Source: Pseudomonas gingeri
GTDB lineage: Bacteria; Pseudomonadota; Gammaproteobacteria; Pseudomonadales; Pseudomonadaceae
Length of the DNA: 64,000 nucleotides
Reading direction: 5' to 3'
NCBI RefSeq assembly: GCF_013386115.1
Contig: NZ_JACAOR010000014.1
Location: 248,001 to 312,000 of the forward strand
The notes below the pieces were generated by a model that was given only the letters and a program-made list of their open reading frames with translations, was not told the DNA's origin and made no database searches. Made by a program: the position numbers and the translations under genes. Within the stretch, counting starts at the first letter, position 1; every line of letters starts with the position of its first letter. Positions 17,482 through 26,292 of the stretch are shown here, one piece after another.

Positions 17482-19884
17482 ATGTCTGCAGTATCGCCTT
17501 TCCGGTTGCGCCCGCTGTTGCGTTTTGGCCTTGTGTTGACCCTCAGTACCAGTCCCCTGCTGATTTCGCCCGCCTGGGCGGACACCGGCACACGCCGTAG
17601 CTATCAGGTTCCGGCCGGCAGCCTCGGCGCGGCGTTGACCCGGTTTGCCGGGCTGGCCGGGGTCAATCTGTCGGTGGACCCGGCGCTGGTGAGCGGTCGC
17701 CAGAGTGGCGGCCTGTCTGGCGAATACGATGTGCAGGAGGGCTTCGCCCGCTTGCTGCAGGGTTCCGGCCTGCAACTGCAACCGGTGGGAGAGCAGGCCT
17801 ATACCCTGGTGCCCGCGCCGGAAGGGGGCAGCGTGCAGTTGCCCACCACTTCGATCCTCGGTGCCGGTGACTCCACGGGCAGCCCGGCCTACGCCGGCGG
17901 CCAGGTCGCGCGTCGGGGCTCGCAGGGCCTGCTCGGTTCGCGGGACTTCATGGAAACGCCGTTCAGCATGACCACCTACACCAGCGAGGCGGTCAAGAAC
18001 CTGCAGGCGCGCACCCTCGGCGACCTGGTCGCCAGCGACCCGTCGGTACGTGCCACCAATCCGGCCGGCGGACGCTACGAGCAGTTCACCATCCGCGGCT
18101 TCAGCCTGTTCAACAGCGATGTCTCCTATAACGGCCTCTACGGTGTCCTGCCGACCTATACCATCGACATGGAAATGGCCGAGCGCGTGGATATCCTCAA
18201 GGGGCCAAGCCAGCTCATCAACGGAATCTCGCCACGGGGCAGCGTCGGCGGCGGCATCAACGTGGTGCCCAAGCGCGCCACCGACAAGCCGATCACCGAA
18301 TTCACCGGTAGCTTCGCCTCCGACAGCCAGACCGGCGGTGCCGTGGACATCGGTCGCCGGTTCGGTGACGAAAACAAGTTCGGCATCCGCTTCAACGGCG
18401 TCAAGCAGTCCGGCGACACCACCTGGGATCACCAGGATGTCGACCGCGAGATGGCTGTGCTGGGCCTGGATTTCCGTGGCGAGCGCCTGCGTCTGTCGAC
18501 GGACATCGGCCACACCGAGCGCGATACCGATGCCCCGCAGGAGCGCGTACAGATCGGCCCCAATGCCCAGGTCCCGAACCCCAACGATGTGCGCCGCAAC
18601 TATGCGCAGGCCTGGAGCTGGGCCCATACCAAGGACACCTTCGGCACGCTGAACGGCGAATACGATCTGAGCGACTCGGTCATGCTCTACGGCGGCGTGG
18701 GGGTACGGCAGAGCAACCATGACTTCCTCCGCCATGCGGTCCTGGTCAGTAACAACGCCGGTAACTTCAGTGTCCAGCCGCGGGACTTCACCCGTGACGA
18801 AAACGTCCGTACCGCCACGGCCGGGGTGCGCAGCTGGTTCCATACCGGTTCGGTGAGCCATGAGCTCAACCTGGCCGCCAGCGACTTCTACATGGACTTC
18901 ACCAATGGCGGCGCGCGTTATGCCCAGGGTAACAGCAACCTGTTCAACCCGGTACAGACGCCGGAGCCCGGCACCCCGACGCGGTTAGACGACAAGGTCT
19001 ATACCGAGAACCGCTTCAGCGGCGTGGCGCTGTCCGATACCCTCGGCTTCTTCGACGATCGTCTGCTGCTGACCCTGGGGGCCCGCTGGCAGCGGGTGAA
19101 GGTCGACGACTGGACCAATGGCATCAAGGGCGACACTTCCTACGACGAGGAAAAGATTTCGCCGTCGGGCGGCATCCTGTTCAAGGCCACTGACGAGCTG
19201 TCGCTGTATGCCAACTACATGGAAGGCCTGAGCCAGGGCAAGATCGCCCCGTCGACCTCGGTCAACGATGACGAGATTTTCCCGCCGTTCATCAGTCGCC
19301 AGGTCGAGGTCGGGGCCAAGTATGACCTGGGCTCCTTCGCCCTGACCGCCGCGGCGTTCCAGATCAAGCAGCCGGCCTACGAAACCAACGCCAAGACCCA
19401 GGTGTTCGGCCCGAACGGCAAGCGCCAGAACCGTGGCGTGGAGTTGAGTGTGTTCGGCGAACCGCTCAAGGGCTTCCGCCTGCTCGGTGGCGTCATGTAC
19501 ATCGACAGCAAGCTGACCAATACCACCAACGGCGCCTTCGACGGCAACCGGGCCCCGGCCACGCCGGAGTACAACGTCAACCTGGGCGCCGAATGGGATG
19601 TCCCGACCGTCCAGGGGCTGACCCTGACCGGACGTGGCATCTACTCCAGTTCGCAATACCTGGACCAGGCCAACAGCAAGGAAATCGACAGCTGGGAGCG
19701 TTTCGACGTCGGCGCCCGCTACGCCTTCAAGCTCGACGACAAGGCCATCACCTTGCGTGCCAGCGTCGAGAACGTGATGGACAAGCGCTACTGGAGTTCG
19801 GCCGGTGCCTCGGATGACAGCGAGCCCGGCCTGACCCTGGCGACCCCCAGGACCTACCTGCTTTCGGCGACCGTCGGCTTCTGA
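17482..19884 (+). CDS. acr: TonB-dependent ferric-siderophore receptor with STN signalling domain (achromobactin receptor)
   Basis: An outer-membrane transducer receptor of about 800 residues. It has a signal peptide (cleavage after SPAWA), then an STN domain (SYQVPAGSLGAALTRFAGLA to about residue 110) that contacts FecR, a TonB box region near TTSILG, a plug (about 150-265: QFTIRGF, DILKGPSQLINGISPRGSVG) and a 22-strand barrel ending in a C-terminal aromatic (TVGF). It follows fecI-fecR, so iron-loaded ligand should induce the locus. Its position before acsF points to achromobactin, but ligand identity is inferred from context. GTG 17455 is an alternative start nine codons upstream. I preferred ATG 17482 for its compact signal peptide and the GAGAG before it. 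Confidence 0.9.
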   Translation: MSAVSPFRLRPLLRFGLVLTLSTSPLLISPAWADTGTRRSYQVPAGSLGAALTRFAGLAGVNLSVDPALVSGRQSGGLSGEYDVQEGFARLLQGSGLQLQPVGEQAYTLVPAPEGGSVQLPTTSILGAGDSTGSPAYAGGQVARRGSQGLLGSRDFMETPFSMTTYTSEAVKNLQARTLGDLVASDPSVRATNPAGGRYEQFTIRGFSLFNSDVSYNGLYGVLPTYTIDMEMAERVDILKGPSQLINGISPRGSVGGGINVVPKRATDKPITEFTGSFASDSQTGGAVDIGRRFGDENKFGIRFNGVKQSGDTTWDHQDVDREMAVLGLDFRGERLRLSTDIGHTERDTDAPQERVQIGPNAQVPNPNDVRRNYAQAWSWAHTKDTFGTLNGEYDLSDSVMLYGGVGVRQSNHDFLRHAVLVSNNAGNFSVQPRDFTRDENVRTATAGVRSWFHTGSVSHELNLAASDFYMDFTNGGARYAQGNSNLFNPVQTPEPGTPTRLDDKVYTENRFSGVALSDTLGFFDDRLLLTLGARWQRVKVDDWTNGIKGDTSYDEEKISPSGGILFKATDELSLYANYMEGLSQGKIAPSTSVNDDEIFPPFISRQVEVGAKYDLGSFALTAAAFQIKQPAYETNAKTQVFGPNGKRQNRGVELSVFGEPLKGFRLLGGVMYIDSKLTNTTNGAFDGNRAPATPEYNVNLGAEWDVPTVQGLTLTGRGIYSSSQYLDQANSKEIDSWERFDVGARYAFKLDDKAITLRASVENVMDKRYWSSAGASDDSEPGLTLATPRTYLLSATVGF

Positions 19885-20238
19885 TCCAACCACCATGCGC
19901 CAGGGATCGGCGCCCGGACACTCCCCGTCGGTGATCGCCTGGAAGCGACCCGGAAAGAACAACGGCGAGTTATCACATGGGTTGTTTTTGACAACTTTCG
20001 GGCTGACTGATGATTTGATGGCATAACTTTAGAAGTTGCTTTCATATTGCAGATGCATGGCATATCCATGGCATCTCCGAGACAGTTTATCGGGTTTTAA
20101 AACTTGGGTATTTTTGCGCCTGTCTGTTTTATGGTGTGCAGAAAAAAATCAATGAATTTCGCAATAACTTGAATCGACGACTTGCACTTGTCTGGCAATG
20201 ATAATAATTTGCATCTCGAACTTACGGAGGATGATCAG
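19885..20238 (+). promoter_or_regulatory. Promoter region of acsF with strong Fur box
   Basis: This 354-base gap is AT-rich in its second half. AATGATAATAATTTGCATC at 20197-20215 matches 15 of 19 positions of a Fur box. It overlaps a plausible sigma70 promoter, TTGCAC (20182-20187) and TAATTT (20205-20210) with 17 bases between, so Fur would block RNA polymerase. A good ribosome site, ACGGAGG, lies at 20224-20230. No coding sequence is credible in the gap. Confidence 0.65.
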
Positions 20239-21615
20239 ATGTTCAATGATGGCATGTTGCATTCTAATCCCGTGCAGAAAACCAATACCGATTATCTGGT
20301 TCGACAAAGCAAGTTTGAATCCAATGTTCGCAGTTATCCGCGCAAGTTGCCGCTGGCCATTGCCAAGGCCCATGGCGTGTGGGTCACGGATGTCGAGGGC
20401 AACCGCTACCTCGATTGCCTGGCGGGCGCCGGAACCCTGGCCCTGGGGCATAACCATGAGGCGATCATGGGGGCGCTCGACAGCTTCCTGTCCTCGGGGA
20501 TGCCGATGCACACCCTCGACCTGACCACGCCGGTCAAGGACGCGTTCAGCGAAACCCTGCTGGGCCTGCTGCCGGGGCAGGGGCGCGACTACTGCCTGCA
20601 GTTCTGCGGGCCGTCCGGGGCGGATGCGGTGGAGGCGGCGCTGAAGCTGGCCAAGACCTTCACCGGGCGCAACAACGTCATCAGTTTCTCCGGTGCCTAC
20701 CACGGCATGACCCACGGTGCCCTGGCGCTGACCGGCAATACCGCGCCGAAAAACGCCATCGCCACGCTGATGCCGGGCGTGCAGTTCCTCCCGTATCCCC
20801 ATGAATACCGCTGCCCGCTGGGTATCGGTGGCGAGGCGGGGACCGAGGCGCTGGGCTACTACTTCCGCCAGTTCATCGAGGACGTCGAAAGCGGCGTGTC
20901 CCTGCCGGCGGCGGTGATCGTCGAGGCGGTGCAGGGCGAGGGCGGGGTCAATAGCGCGCCCGCCAGCTGGCTGCGCACGCTGCGCGAAGTAACCCACCAG
21001 CACGGCATCCTGCTGATCCTCGACGAAGTGCAGGCCGGCTTTGCCCGTACCGGCAGGATGTTCGCCTTCGAGCACGCCGGGATCGAACCCGACATCATTG
21101 TCATGTCCAAGGCGGTCGGCGGTGGCCTGCCCCTGGCGGTACTGGGCATCAAGCGCCAGTTCGATGCCTGGGCGCCGGGCAATCACGCCGGGACCTTCCG
21201 TGGCAATCAGATGGCCATGGCCACCGGCCTGGCCACGCTGCAGGTACTGCGCGAGCAGAACCTCGCGGCCCGGGCCGAGGTTCGGGGACAGTGGCTCAAG
21301 GACCAGTTGCAAGGCTTGCAGCAACGGTATCCGGCCATCGGCCAGGTCCGCGGGCGTGGTCTGATGCTGGGTATCGAGATGGTCGACGAGCGCTTGCCGG
21401 CTGATCGCCTGGGCAGTTTCCCCATGGCCCCCGACCTGGCCGTGGCGATCCAGCAGCATTGTTTCAGGCAGGGCCTGCTGCTGGAGCGTGGCGGCCGCAA
21501 TGGCAATGTGATTCGCCTGTTGCCGCCCCTGATCATTGATGAAGAACACTGCCGCCTGGTGATCCAGCGTTTTGAGGCGGCGTTGGCGGCGGCCTTGTTG
21601 CAACTGCGCTCCTAG
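20239..21615 (+). CDS. acsF: L-2,4-diaminobutyrate:2-oxoglutarate aminotransferase (AcsF)
   Basis: A 458-residue class III aminotransferase that makes L-2,4-diaminobutyrate, a building block of achromobactin, from aspartate semialdehyde. Visible motifs: the entry VTDVEGNRYLDCLAGAGTLA, the phosphate-binding CGPSGADAVEAALKLAK, the SGAYHGMTHGALALTG segment, the LDEVQAGFARTG segment with the PLP-nitrogen Asp, and the Schiff-base Lys in IVMSKAVGGGLPLAV. The length is normal for DABA aminotransferases. The start ATG 20239 lies 8 bases behind ACGGAGG. It is the first gene of the biosynthetic run and carries the Fur-box promoter. A 255-base gap separates it from acsD, which may hold a second promoter. 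Confidence 0.95.
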   Translation: MFNDGMLHSNPVQKTNTDYLVRQSKFESNVRSYPRKLPLAIAKAHGVWVTDVEGNRYLDCLAGAGTLALGHNHEAIMGALDSFLSSGMPMHTLDLTTPVKDAFSETLLGLLPGQGRDYCLQFCGPSGADAVEAALKLAKTFTGRNNVISFSGAYHGMTHGALALTGNTAPKNAIATLMPGVQFLPYPHEYRCPLGIGGEAGTEALGYYFRQFIEDVESGVSLPAAVIVEAVQGEGGVNSAPASWLRTLREVTHQHGILLILDEVQAGFARTGRMFAFEHAGIEPDIIVMSKAVGGGLPLAVLGIKRQFDAWAPGNHAGTFRGNQMAMATGLATLQVLREQNLAARAEVRGQWLKDQLQGLQQRYPAIGQVRGRGLMLGIEMVDERLPADRLGSFPMAPDLAVAIQQHCFRQGLLLERGGRNGNVIRLLPPLIIDEEHCRLVIQRFEAALAAALLQLRS

Positions 21616-21870
21616 GATCCGGGCGAGTGCCATGAGCCCGCTAGTGGAAAGTTCAAGGGCGGCTTGATAGTTGTTTTGAATAAATGGATTGATCGTCAGC
21701 CACAAGTGTCTATGTGACGTAACTTTCGATTTGCCTGATGTTTATCGGATTGTTGAATGGTGAGTAATGATCCTGCGGATATTTCTGCTCGTTTGTTTAT
21801 CGCGGGCGGCAACTTGATATTGATCGTGAAATCACCTCGTCCGTGACCTTGCGGCCACTGTGGAGCAATT

Positions 21871-23655
21871 ATGAAAAATCCTGATCGCACTGTTCTGGCG
21901 AAAATGGTCAGCGAGTTGGCGAGTACCCGTGCCTTGCTCAATTGCCTGATCAAGGAGTTCGCCCTCCCTGAAGACTGCCTGCGTTATGAATGGCCGGCCC
22001 ACATGCAGGGCATTGCCCCCGGCAGCTACCTGGACGGGCTGGACTGGAAGGGCATTCCCCTGACCATCAGCCTGCCCGACCGGCAGCAGTTCTTTGTCGT
22101 GGTGGACCGCCAGGATCGCCTGGGTAGCCAGCGTTACCTGTCCGATGTGTATGCGCGACAGGATGACGGCAACTGGCACTGCCCGGACTTCACCGGGTTC
22201 GTCGAACGATTGCTGGCGGCCTGCGAGCACATGGCTGGTGCCAGCAACGACGAACTGTTCGACCAGGTCCTGCAAAGCCAGCAACTGACGGCCGCCATCG
22301 TCGCCCACAATCTGCAGCCCGGGCATCCGGCGCCGCTGAGCGGCTACCTCGCCAGCGAGCAGGGCCTGTGGTTCGGCCACCCCAACCATCCGGCGCCCAA
22401 GGCCCGCCTGTGGCCCGCACACCTGGCCCAGGAGACCTATGCGCCGGAGTTCCAGGCGCAGACCGCGTTGCACCTGTTCGAAGTCCCGCGGGCAGGACTG
22501 CGGATCGCGGCCAATGGCCTGAGCGAGGACCAGGTCCTGGCCGGTTTCGCCGACCAGGCGCGGGCCCGGCCGGGGCACGCGCTGCTCTGCATGCACCCGG
22601 TGCAGGCGCAACTGTTCCGCCAGGACCGCCGCGTGCAGCGGCTGCTGGAGCAGGGCGAGATCGTCGATCACGGCACCAGCGGGCCGCTGGCCAGTCCGAC
22701 CGCGTCGATGCGCACCTGGTACATCGAGGGCCACGACTATTTCATCAAGGGCTCGCTGAATGTGCGCATCACCAACTGCGTCAGGAAAAATGCCTGGTAC
22801 GAGCTGGAAAGCACGCTGATCATCGACCAGTTGTTCCAGCGCCTGCAGCAGACCCGGCCGGAGAGCCTGGGCGGCCTGTCGACCGTGAGCGAGCCGGGCT
22901 CTCTGAGCTGGGCGCCGGTGCAGGCGGATGAAGCCGACGCCCACTGGTTCCGCGAGCAGACTGGGGCGATCCTGCGGGAGAACTTCTGCCGCCTGGCCGG
23001 TGCCGAGTGCAGTGTCATGGCGGGTACCCTGTTTGCCCGCGATATCTATTCGCGTCCCCTGGTGCACGAGTTCCTCGAGGACTCCAGTGGTGAGGCGCCC
23101 GATGACGCCCGCTTGCTGGACTGGTTCGAGCAATACCAGCGGCTGCTGCTGCGCCCGGTCATGGCGCTGTTTTTCAACCATGGCGTGGTGATGGAGCCGC
23201 ACCTGCAGAACGCGGTGCTGATCCATGACCAGGGCCGCCCGCGGCAGTTGCTGTTGCGTGACTTCGAAGGTGTCAAGCTGACCGACGAGCTGGGTATGAA
23301 CGGCATCGACGTCGGCCTGCACCCAAGGGTTCGTCAATCGTTGCTCTACACCCGCGAGCAGGGCTGGAACCGGATCACCTACTGCCTGCTGATCAACAAC
23401 CTGTCCGAAGCCGTACTGGCCCTGAGCTGGGAGCGCCCGCACCTGGCGCCGTTGATGTGGCAACGGGTCGAACGGCAGTTGCGCGACATTCGCGACGAAC
23501 TGGTGGCTCCGGCGCCGGAACTCGATGCGCTGATCGCCGGCCAGCCGATTGCCTGCAAGACCAATCTCAAGGTGCGCCTGGCGGCCAAGGCGGATCGCCA
23601 GGCCGGCTACGTCACCCTGCAATCGCCCTGGGCCGCGGAGGTGCGCCATGGTTGA
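21871..23655 (+). CDS. acsD: NIS siderophore synthetase AcsD (type A, citrate-serine ligase)
   Basis: A 594-residue IucA/IucC-family synthetase. By family knowledge, AcsD adenylates one prochiral carboxylate of citrate and joins it to the hydroxyl of L-serine, the first step of achromobactin assembly. The N-terminal domain holds HPVQAQLFRQD and a nucleotide-binding stretch STASMRTW-like GPLASPTASMRTWYIEG. The lysine-rich KGSLNVRITNCVRKN follows, and the C-terminal FhuF-like palm carries FFNHGVVMEPHLQN and LRDFEGVKLTD. GGAG sits five bases before the ATG. The gene overlaps acsE by 8 bases, so the two are translated together. Assignment among the three NIS genes here rests on gene order and on matching the Dickeya/P. 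syringae layout. Confidence 0.94.
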   Translation: MKNPDRTVLAKMVSELASTRALLNCLIKEFALPEDCLRYEWPAHMQGIAPGSYLDGLDWKGIPLTISLPDRQQFFVVVDRQDRLGSQRYLSDVYARQDDGNWHCPDFTGFVERLLAACEHMAGASNDELFDQVLQSQQLTAAIVAHNLQPGHPAPLSGYLASEQGLWFGHPNHPAPKARLWPAHLAQETYAPEFQAQTALHLFEVPRAGLRIAANGLSEDQVLAGFADQARARPGHALLCMHPVQAQLFRQDRRVQRLLEQGEIVDHGTSGPLASPTASMRTWYIEGHDYFIKGSLNVRITNCVRKNAWYELESTLIIDQLFQRLQQTRPESLGGLSTVSEPGSLSWAPVQADEADAHWFREQTGAILRENFCRLAGAECSVMAGTLFARDIYSRPLVHEFLEDSSGEAPDDARLLDWFEQYQRLLLRPVMALFFNHGVVMEPHLQNAVLIHDQGRPRQLLLRDFEGVKLTDELGMNGIDVGLHPRVRQSLLYTREQGWNRITYCLLINNLSEAVLALSWERPHLAPLMWQRVERQLRDIRDELVAPAPELDALIAGQPIACKTNLKVRLAAKADRQAGYVTLQSPWAAEVRHG

Positions 23656-24871
23656 TCTGCCCACTACCGTGCTGGCGGCGATCGGTGAGGCCCGCGCCTT
23701 GAGCCGCGACCCGCTGGCGGCCTTCGTCCACGATCTGGACGCGCTGCGCGAGCATGTCGGTGAAGTCATGGCGGCATTGCCGGCCGGGGTCGAGTTGTAT
23801 TACGCGATCAAGGCCAACAGCGAGGCGCCGCTGCTGGCGGCCCTGGCCCCGCTGGTGCACGGCTTCGAGATTTCCTCGGGCGGCGAGATCGAGCGGGTCA
23901 TGACCTGCCCGACCCGCAAACCCTATGTGTTCTCCGGCCCCGGCAAGCTCGACTCCGACCTGCGGGCGGCCCTGGAGCACCAGGTCGAAGCCATTCATGT
24001 GGAAAGCCTCAATGAAATCGCCCGCCTGCAACGGTTGGCCAACGAGGTGGGGCGGGTACAGCCGGTGTACATCCGCATCAACCCGCAGTTGCCGTCGACC
24101 CTGTCGAGCAAGCTGGCCATGGCCGGCACCGCCACGCCGTTCGGTATCGACGAGTCGGAGCTGGCCCTCGCGGTGCAACGCGTCGACAACGCCAGCCACC
24201 TCAGCCTCAAGGGCTTCCATGTGCATGCCATGTCCCATCAGTTGTCGGTGGAGCGCCATGAACAGTTGCTCGATTTCTATCTGCAACGCTGGCCGCAGTG
24301 GAAGGCGCTGGCGGCCTATCCCGAGCAACTGACCCATTTCAATATCGGTGGCGGGATCGGCGTCGATTACCTCGGCGGGCAGCGGTTCGACTGGCAACGC
24401 TTGTGCCGCTACCTGGAGCGACGCCTGGCGGCACAGCCCGATGCACCGATACTGCGCTTCGAGCCCGGACGTTTCATCAGTGCCTTCTGCGGCTATTACG
24501 TGATCGAAGTGCTGGATATCAAGACCAGCCATGGCGAGCACTTCCTGGTCTGTCGTGGCGGCACGCACCAGTTCCGCCTGCCCGTCGCGCAAAGTCACGA
24601 TCACCCGGTGATCCACCTGCCGAACACGCCGTCGACCGCGACGTCGCCGCAGCAGCTGTGCACCGTGGTCGGCCAGTTGTGCACGCCCAAGGATGTCCTC
24701 AGCCGCCGCCAGCCGTTCAGGGGCGTCGCGGTCGGCGATCTGCTGGTGCTGCCGTTGGCCGGGGCGTACGGCTACAACATCTCCCATGCGGATTTTCTCT
24801 GCCACCCCAGGCCGCCACAGCATTTCGTGGACAACGGCGAACTGCTGCGAGGAGCCGGCCAGTGGCAGTGA
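23648..24871 (+). CDS. acsE: PLP-dependent decarboxylase AcsE (fold type III)
   Basis: A 407-residue alanine-racemase-fold decarboxylase of the diaminopimelate/ornithine decarboxylase group. The PLP Lys is in LYYAIKANSEAPLL near residue 55. HVHAMSHQLS, the glycine loop FNIGGGIGVDYLG, FEPGRF and the C-terminal barrel with VVGQLCTPKDVL and LPLAGAYGYNISHADFL complete the family pattern. In achromobactin synthesis AcsE removes the serine carboxyl from O-citryl-serine, giving the ethanolamine unit. The real start is the ATG at 23648, inside the end of acsD; the longer upstream reading frame is a shadow of acsD. It overlaps the following MFS gene by 10 bases. Confidence 0.93.
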   Translation: MVDLPTTVLAAIGEARALSRDPLAAFVHDLDALREHVGEVMAALPAGVELYYAIKANSEAPLLAALAPLVHGFEISSGGEIERVMTCPTRKPYVFSGPGKLDSDLRAALEHQVEAIHVESLNEIARLQRLANEVGRVQPVYIRINPQLPSTLSSKLAMAGTATPFGIDESELALAVQRVDNASHLSLKGFHVHAMSHQLSVERHEQLLDFYLQRWPQWKALAAYPEQLTHFNIGGGIGVDYLGGQRFDWQRLCRYLERRLAAQPDAPILRFEPGRFISAFCGYYVIEVLDIKTSHGEHFLVCRGGTHQFRLPVAQSHDHPVIHLPNTPSTATSPQQLCTVVGQLCTPKDVLSRRQPFRGVAVGDLLVLPLAGAYGYNISHADFLCHPRPPQHFVDNGELLRGAGQWQ

Positions 24872-26274
24872 GGCGCGAAGTGCCACGGCACTGGGTGGTG
24901 ATCAATGTGTTGCTGGGGACACTCACGGTGAGCCTCAGCAACAGCTCGCTCAACCCGGCGCTGCCGGCGTTCATGAGTGTCTTCGGCATCGGCCCGTTGC
25001 TGGCGACGTGGATCGTCGCCGGGTTCATGACCAGCATGGGCATGACCATGCCGCTGACCAGCTTTCTCAGCCAGCGGCTGGGACGCAAGCGCCTGTACCT
25101 GTGGGGCGTGGCGCTGTTTGTCGGAGCTTCGCTGCTCGGTGCGCTGGCCAATTCGATTGCCCTGGTGATCGCCGCGCGGGTGGTGCAGGGCATTGCCAGC
25201 GGGCTGATGATCCCCTTGTCGCTGGCGATCATCTTCGCGGTCTATGCCAAGCCGGAGCGCGGGCGGGTCACCGGGCTGTGGAGCGCGGCGGTGATGCTCG
25301 CCCCGGCGCTCGGGCCCCTGTGCGGCAGCCTGTTGCTGGAGTGGTTCAGCTGGCGTTCGCTGTTCCTGATGAACGTGCCGGTCGGCCTGCTGGCGCTGGT
25401 CCTGGGCATCGCCGTGCTGCCGGATTCGGAACCTGGCGAGCGTCAGCCGTTCGACCTCGCCGGCTATCTGCTGATCGCCTCGGGTATCGGCCTGTTGATG
25501 GTCTCCATCAGCCGCCTGCGCCATGCCGCGACACTCTTCGATCCGCTCAACCTCGGGCTGTTGCTGGTGGGGGTGCTGTGCCTGGTGGCCTTTGTCCGGG
25601 TGGAATTGAGCCGCAAGGCGCCCTTGCTCAACCTGCGGATCTTCGCCCTGCGTGGCTATCGCCTGAGCGTGATCATTGCCGTGGTGCAGTCGGTCGGCAT
25701 GTTCGAGTGCCTGGTGCTGCTGCCGCTGCTGGTGCAGATCGTGCTGGGCTACAGCGCCATCTGGACCGGCCTGGCACTGCTGTGCACGGCGGCGTTCGCC
25801 AGCCTGTTCGGCCAGTGGGGCGGCAAGGCCCTGGACCGTCATGGTCCGCGCACGGTGGTGGCGCTCGGGTTGCTGCTGACCGGTATCTCGACCCTGGCCC
25901 TGGGCATGCTCAAGGCCGATGCGAGCATCGCCGTGGTGTTCGCGCTGATGATGGTGCGCGGGGCCGGCCTGGGGCTGTCGTACATGCCGGTGACCACCGC
26001 CGGGCTCAATGCCCTGCCCGAACCGATGGTCACCCAGGGCGCGGCGATGAACAACATCTCCCGGCGCCTGGTGGCGTCCCTGGCGATTGTCATCGCCTCG
26101 CTCTGGCTGGAGTGGCGCCTGGGCGCGGGAGGGCAGGCGGCCACGGCTTCGGCCATCAGCGAAGTGTTTGCCGCCACCGGCGTACTGATCCTGCTGGCAT
26201 TGCCCTGTGCCTGGCGCTTCCCCCTTCACGACGAGACGGTCGAGGCTTCGCCCGCCACCGTCGAACACCGATAG
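24862..26274 (+). CDS. yhcA: MFS exporter YhcA-like, siderophore secretion
   Basis: A 470-residue major facilitator of the DHA2 (EmrB-like) type with about 14 membrane segments. It shows the loop-2 motif QRLGRKRLYLWGVALF and the family motif at segment 5, SAAVMLAPALGPLCGSLL. It probably exports newly made achromobactin across the inner membrane. The start is GTG 24862, with GAGGAGCC nine bases before it; no ATG fits as well. It sits inside the acs operon, overlapping acsE by 10 bases and separated from acsC by 18. The equivalent gene in the known achromobactin clusters carries the name yhcA. Confidence 0.9.
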   Translation: MAVRREVPRHWVVINVLLGTLTVSLSNSSLNPALPAFMSVFGIGPLLATWIVAGFMTSMGMTMPLTSFLSQRLGRKRLYLWGVALFVGASLLGALANSIALVIAARVVQGIASGLMIPLSLAIIFAVYAKPERGRVTGLWSAAVMLAPALGPLCGSLLLEWFSWRSLFLMNVPVGLLALVLGIAVLPDSEPGERQPFDLAGYLLIASGIGLLMVSISRLRHAATLFDPLNLGLLLVGVLCLVAFVRVELSRKAPLLNLRIFALRGYRLSVIIAVVQSVGMFECLVLLPLLVQIVLGYSAIWTGLALLCTAAFASLFGQWGGKALDRHGPRTVVALGLLLTGISTLALGMLKADASIAVVFALMMVRGAGLGLSYMPVTTAGLNALPEPMVTQGAAMNNISRRLVASLAIVIASLWLEWRLGAGGQAATASAISEVFAATGVLILLALPCAWRFPLHDETVEASPATVEHR

Positions 26275-26292
26275 TTTCTCTTTCGACAAGGT

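Noticed and set aside
21616..21870. A second clear Fur box in the acsF-acsD gap
   Set aside because: A weak GATATTGAT-like stretch is present but the match is too poor to claim.
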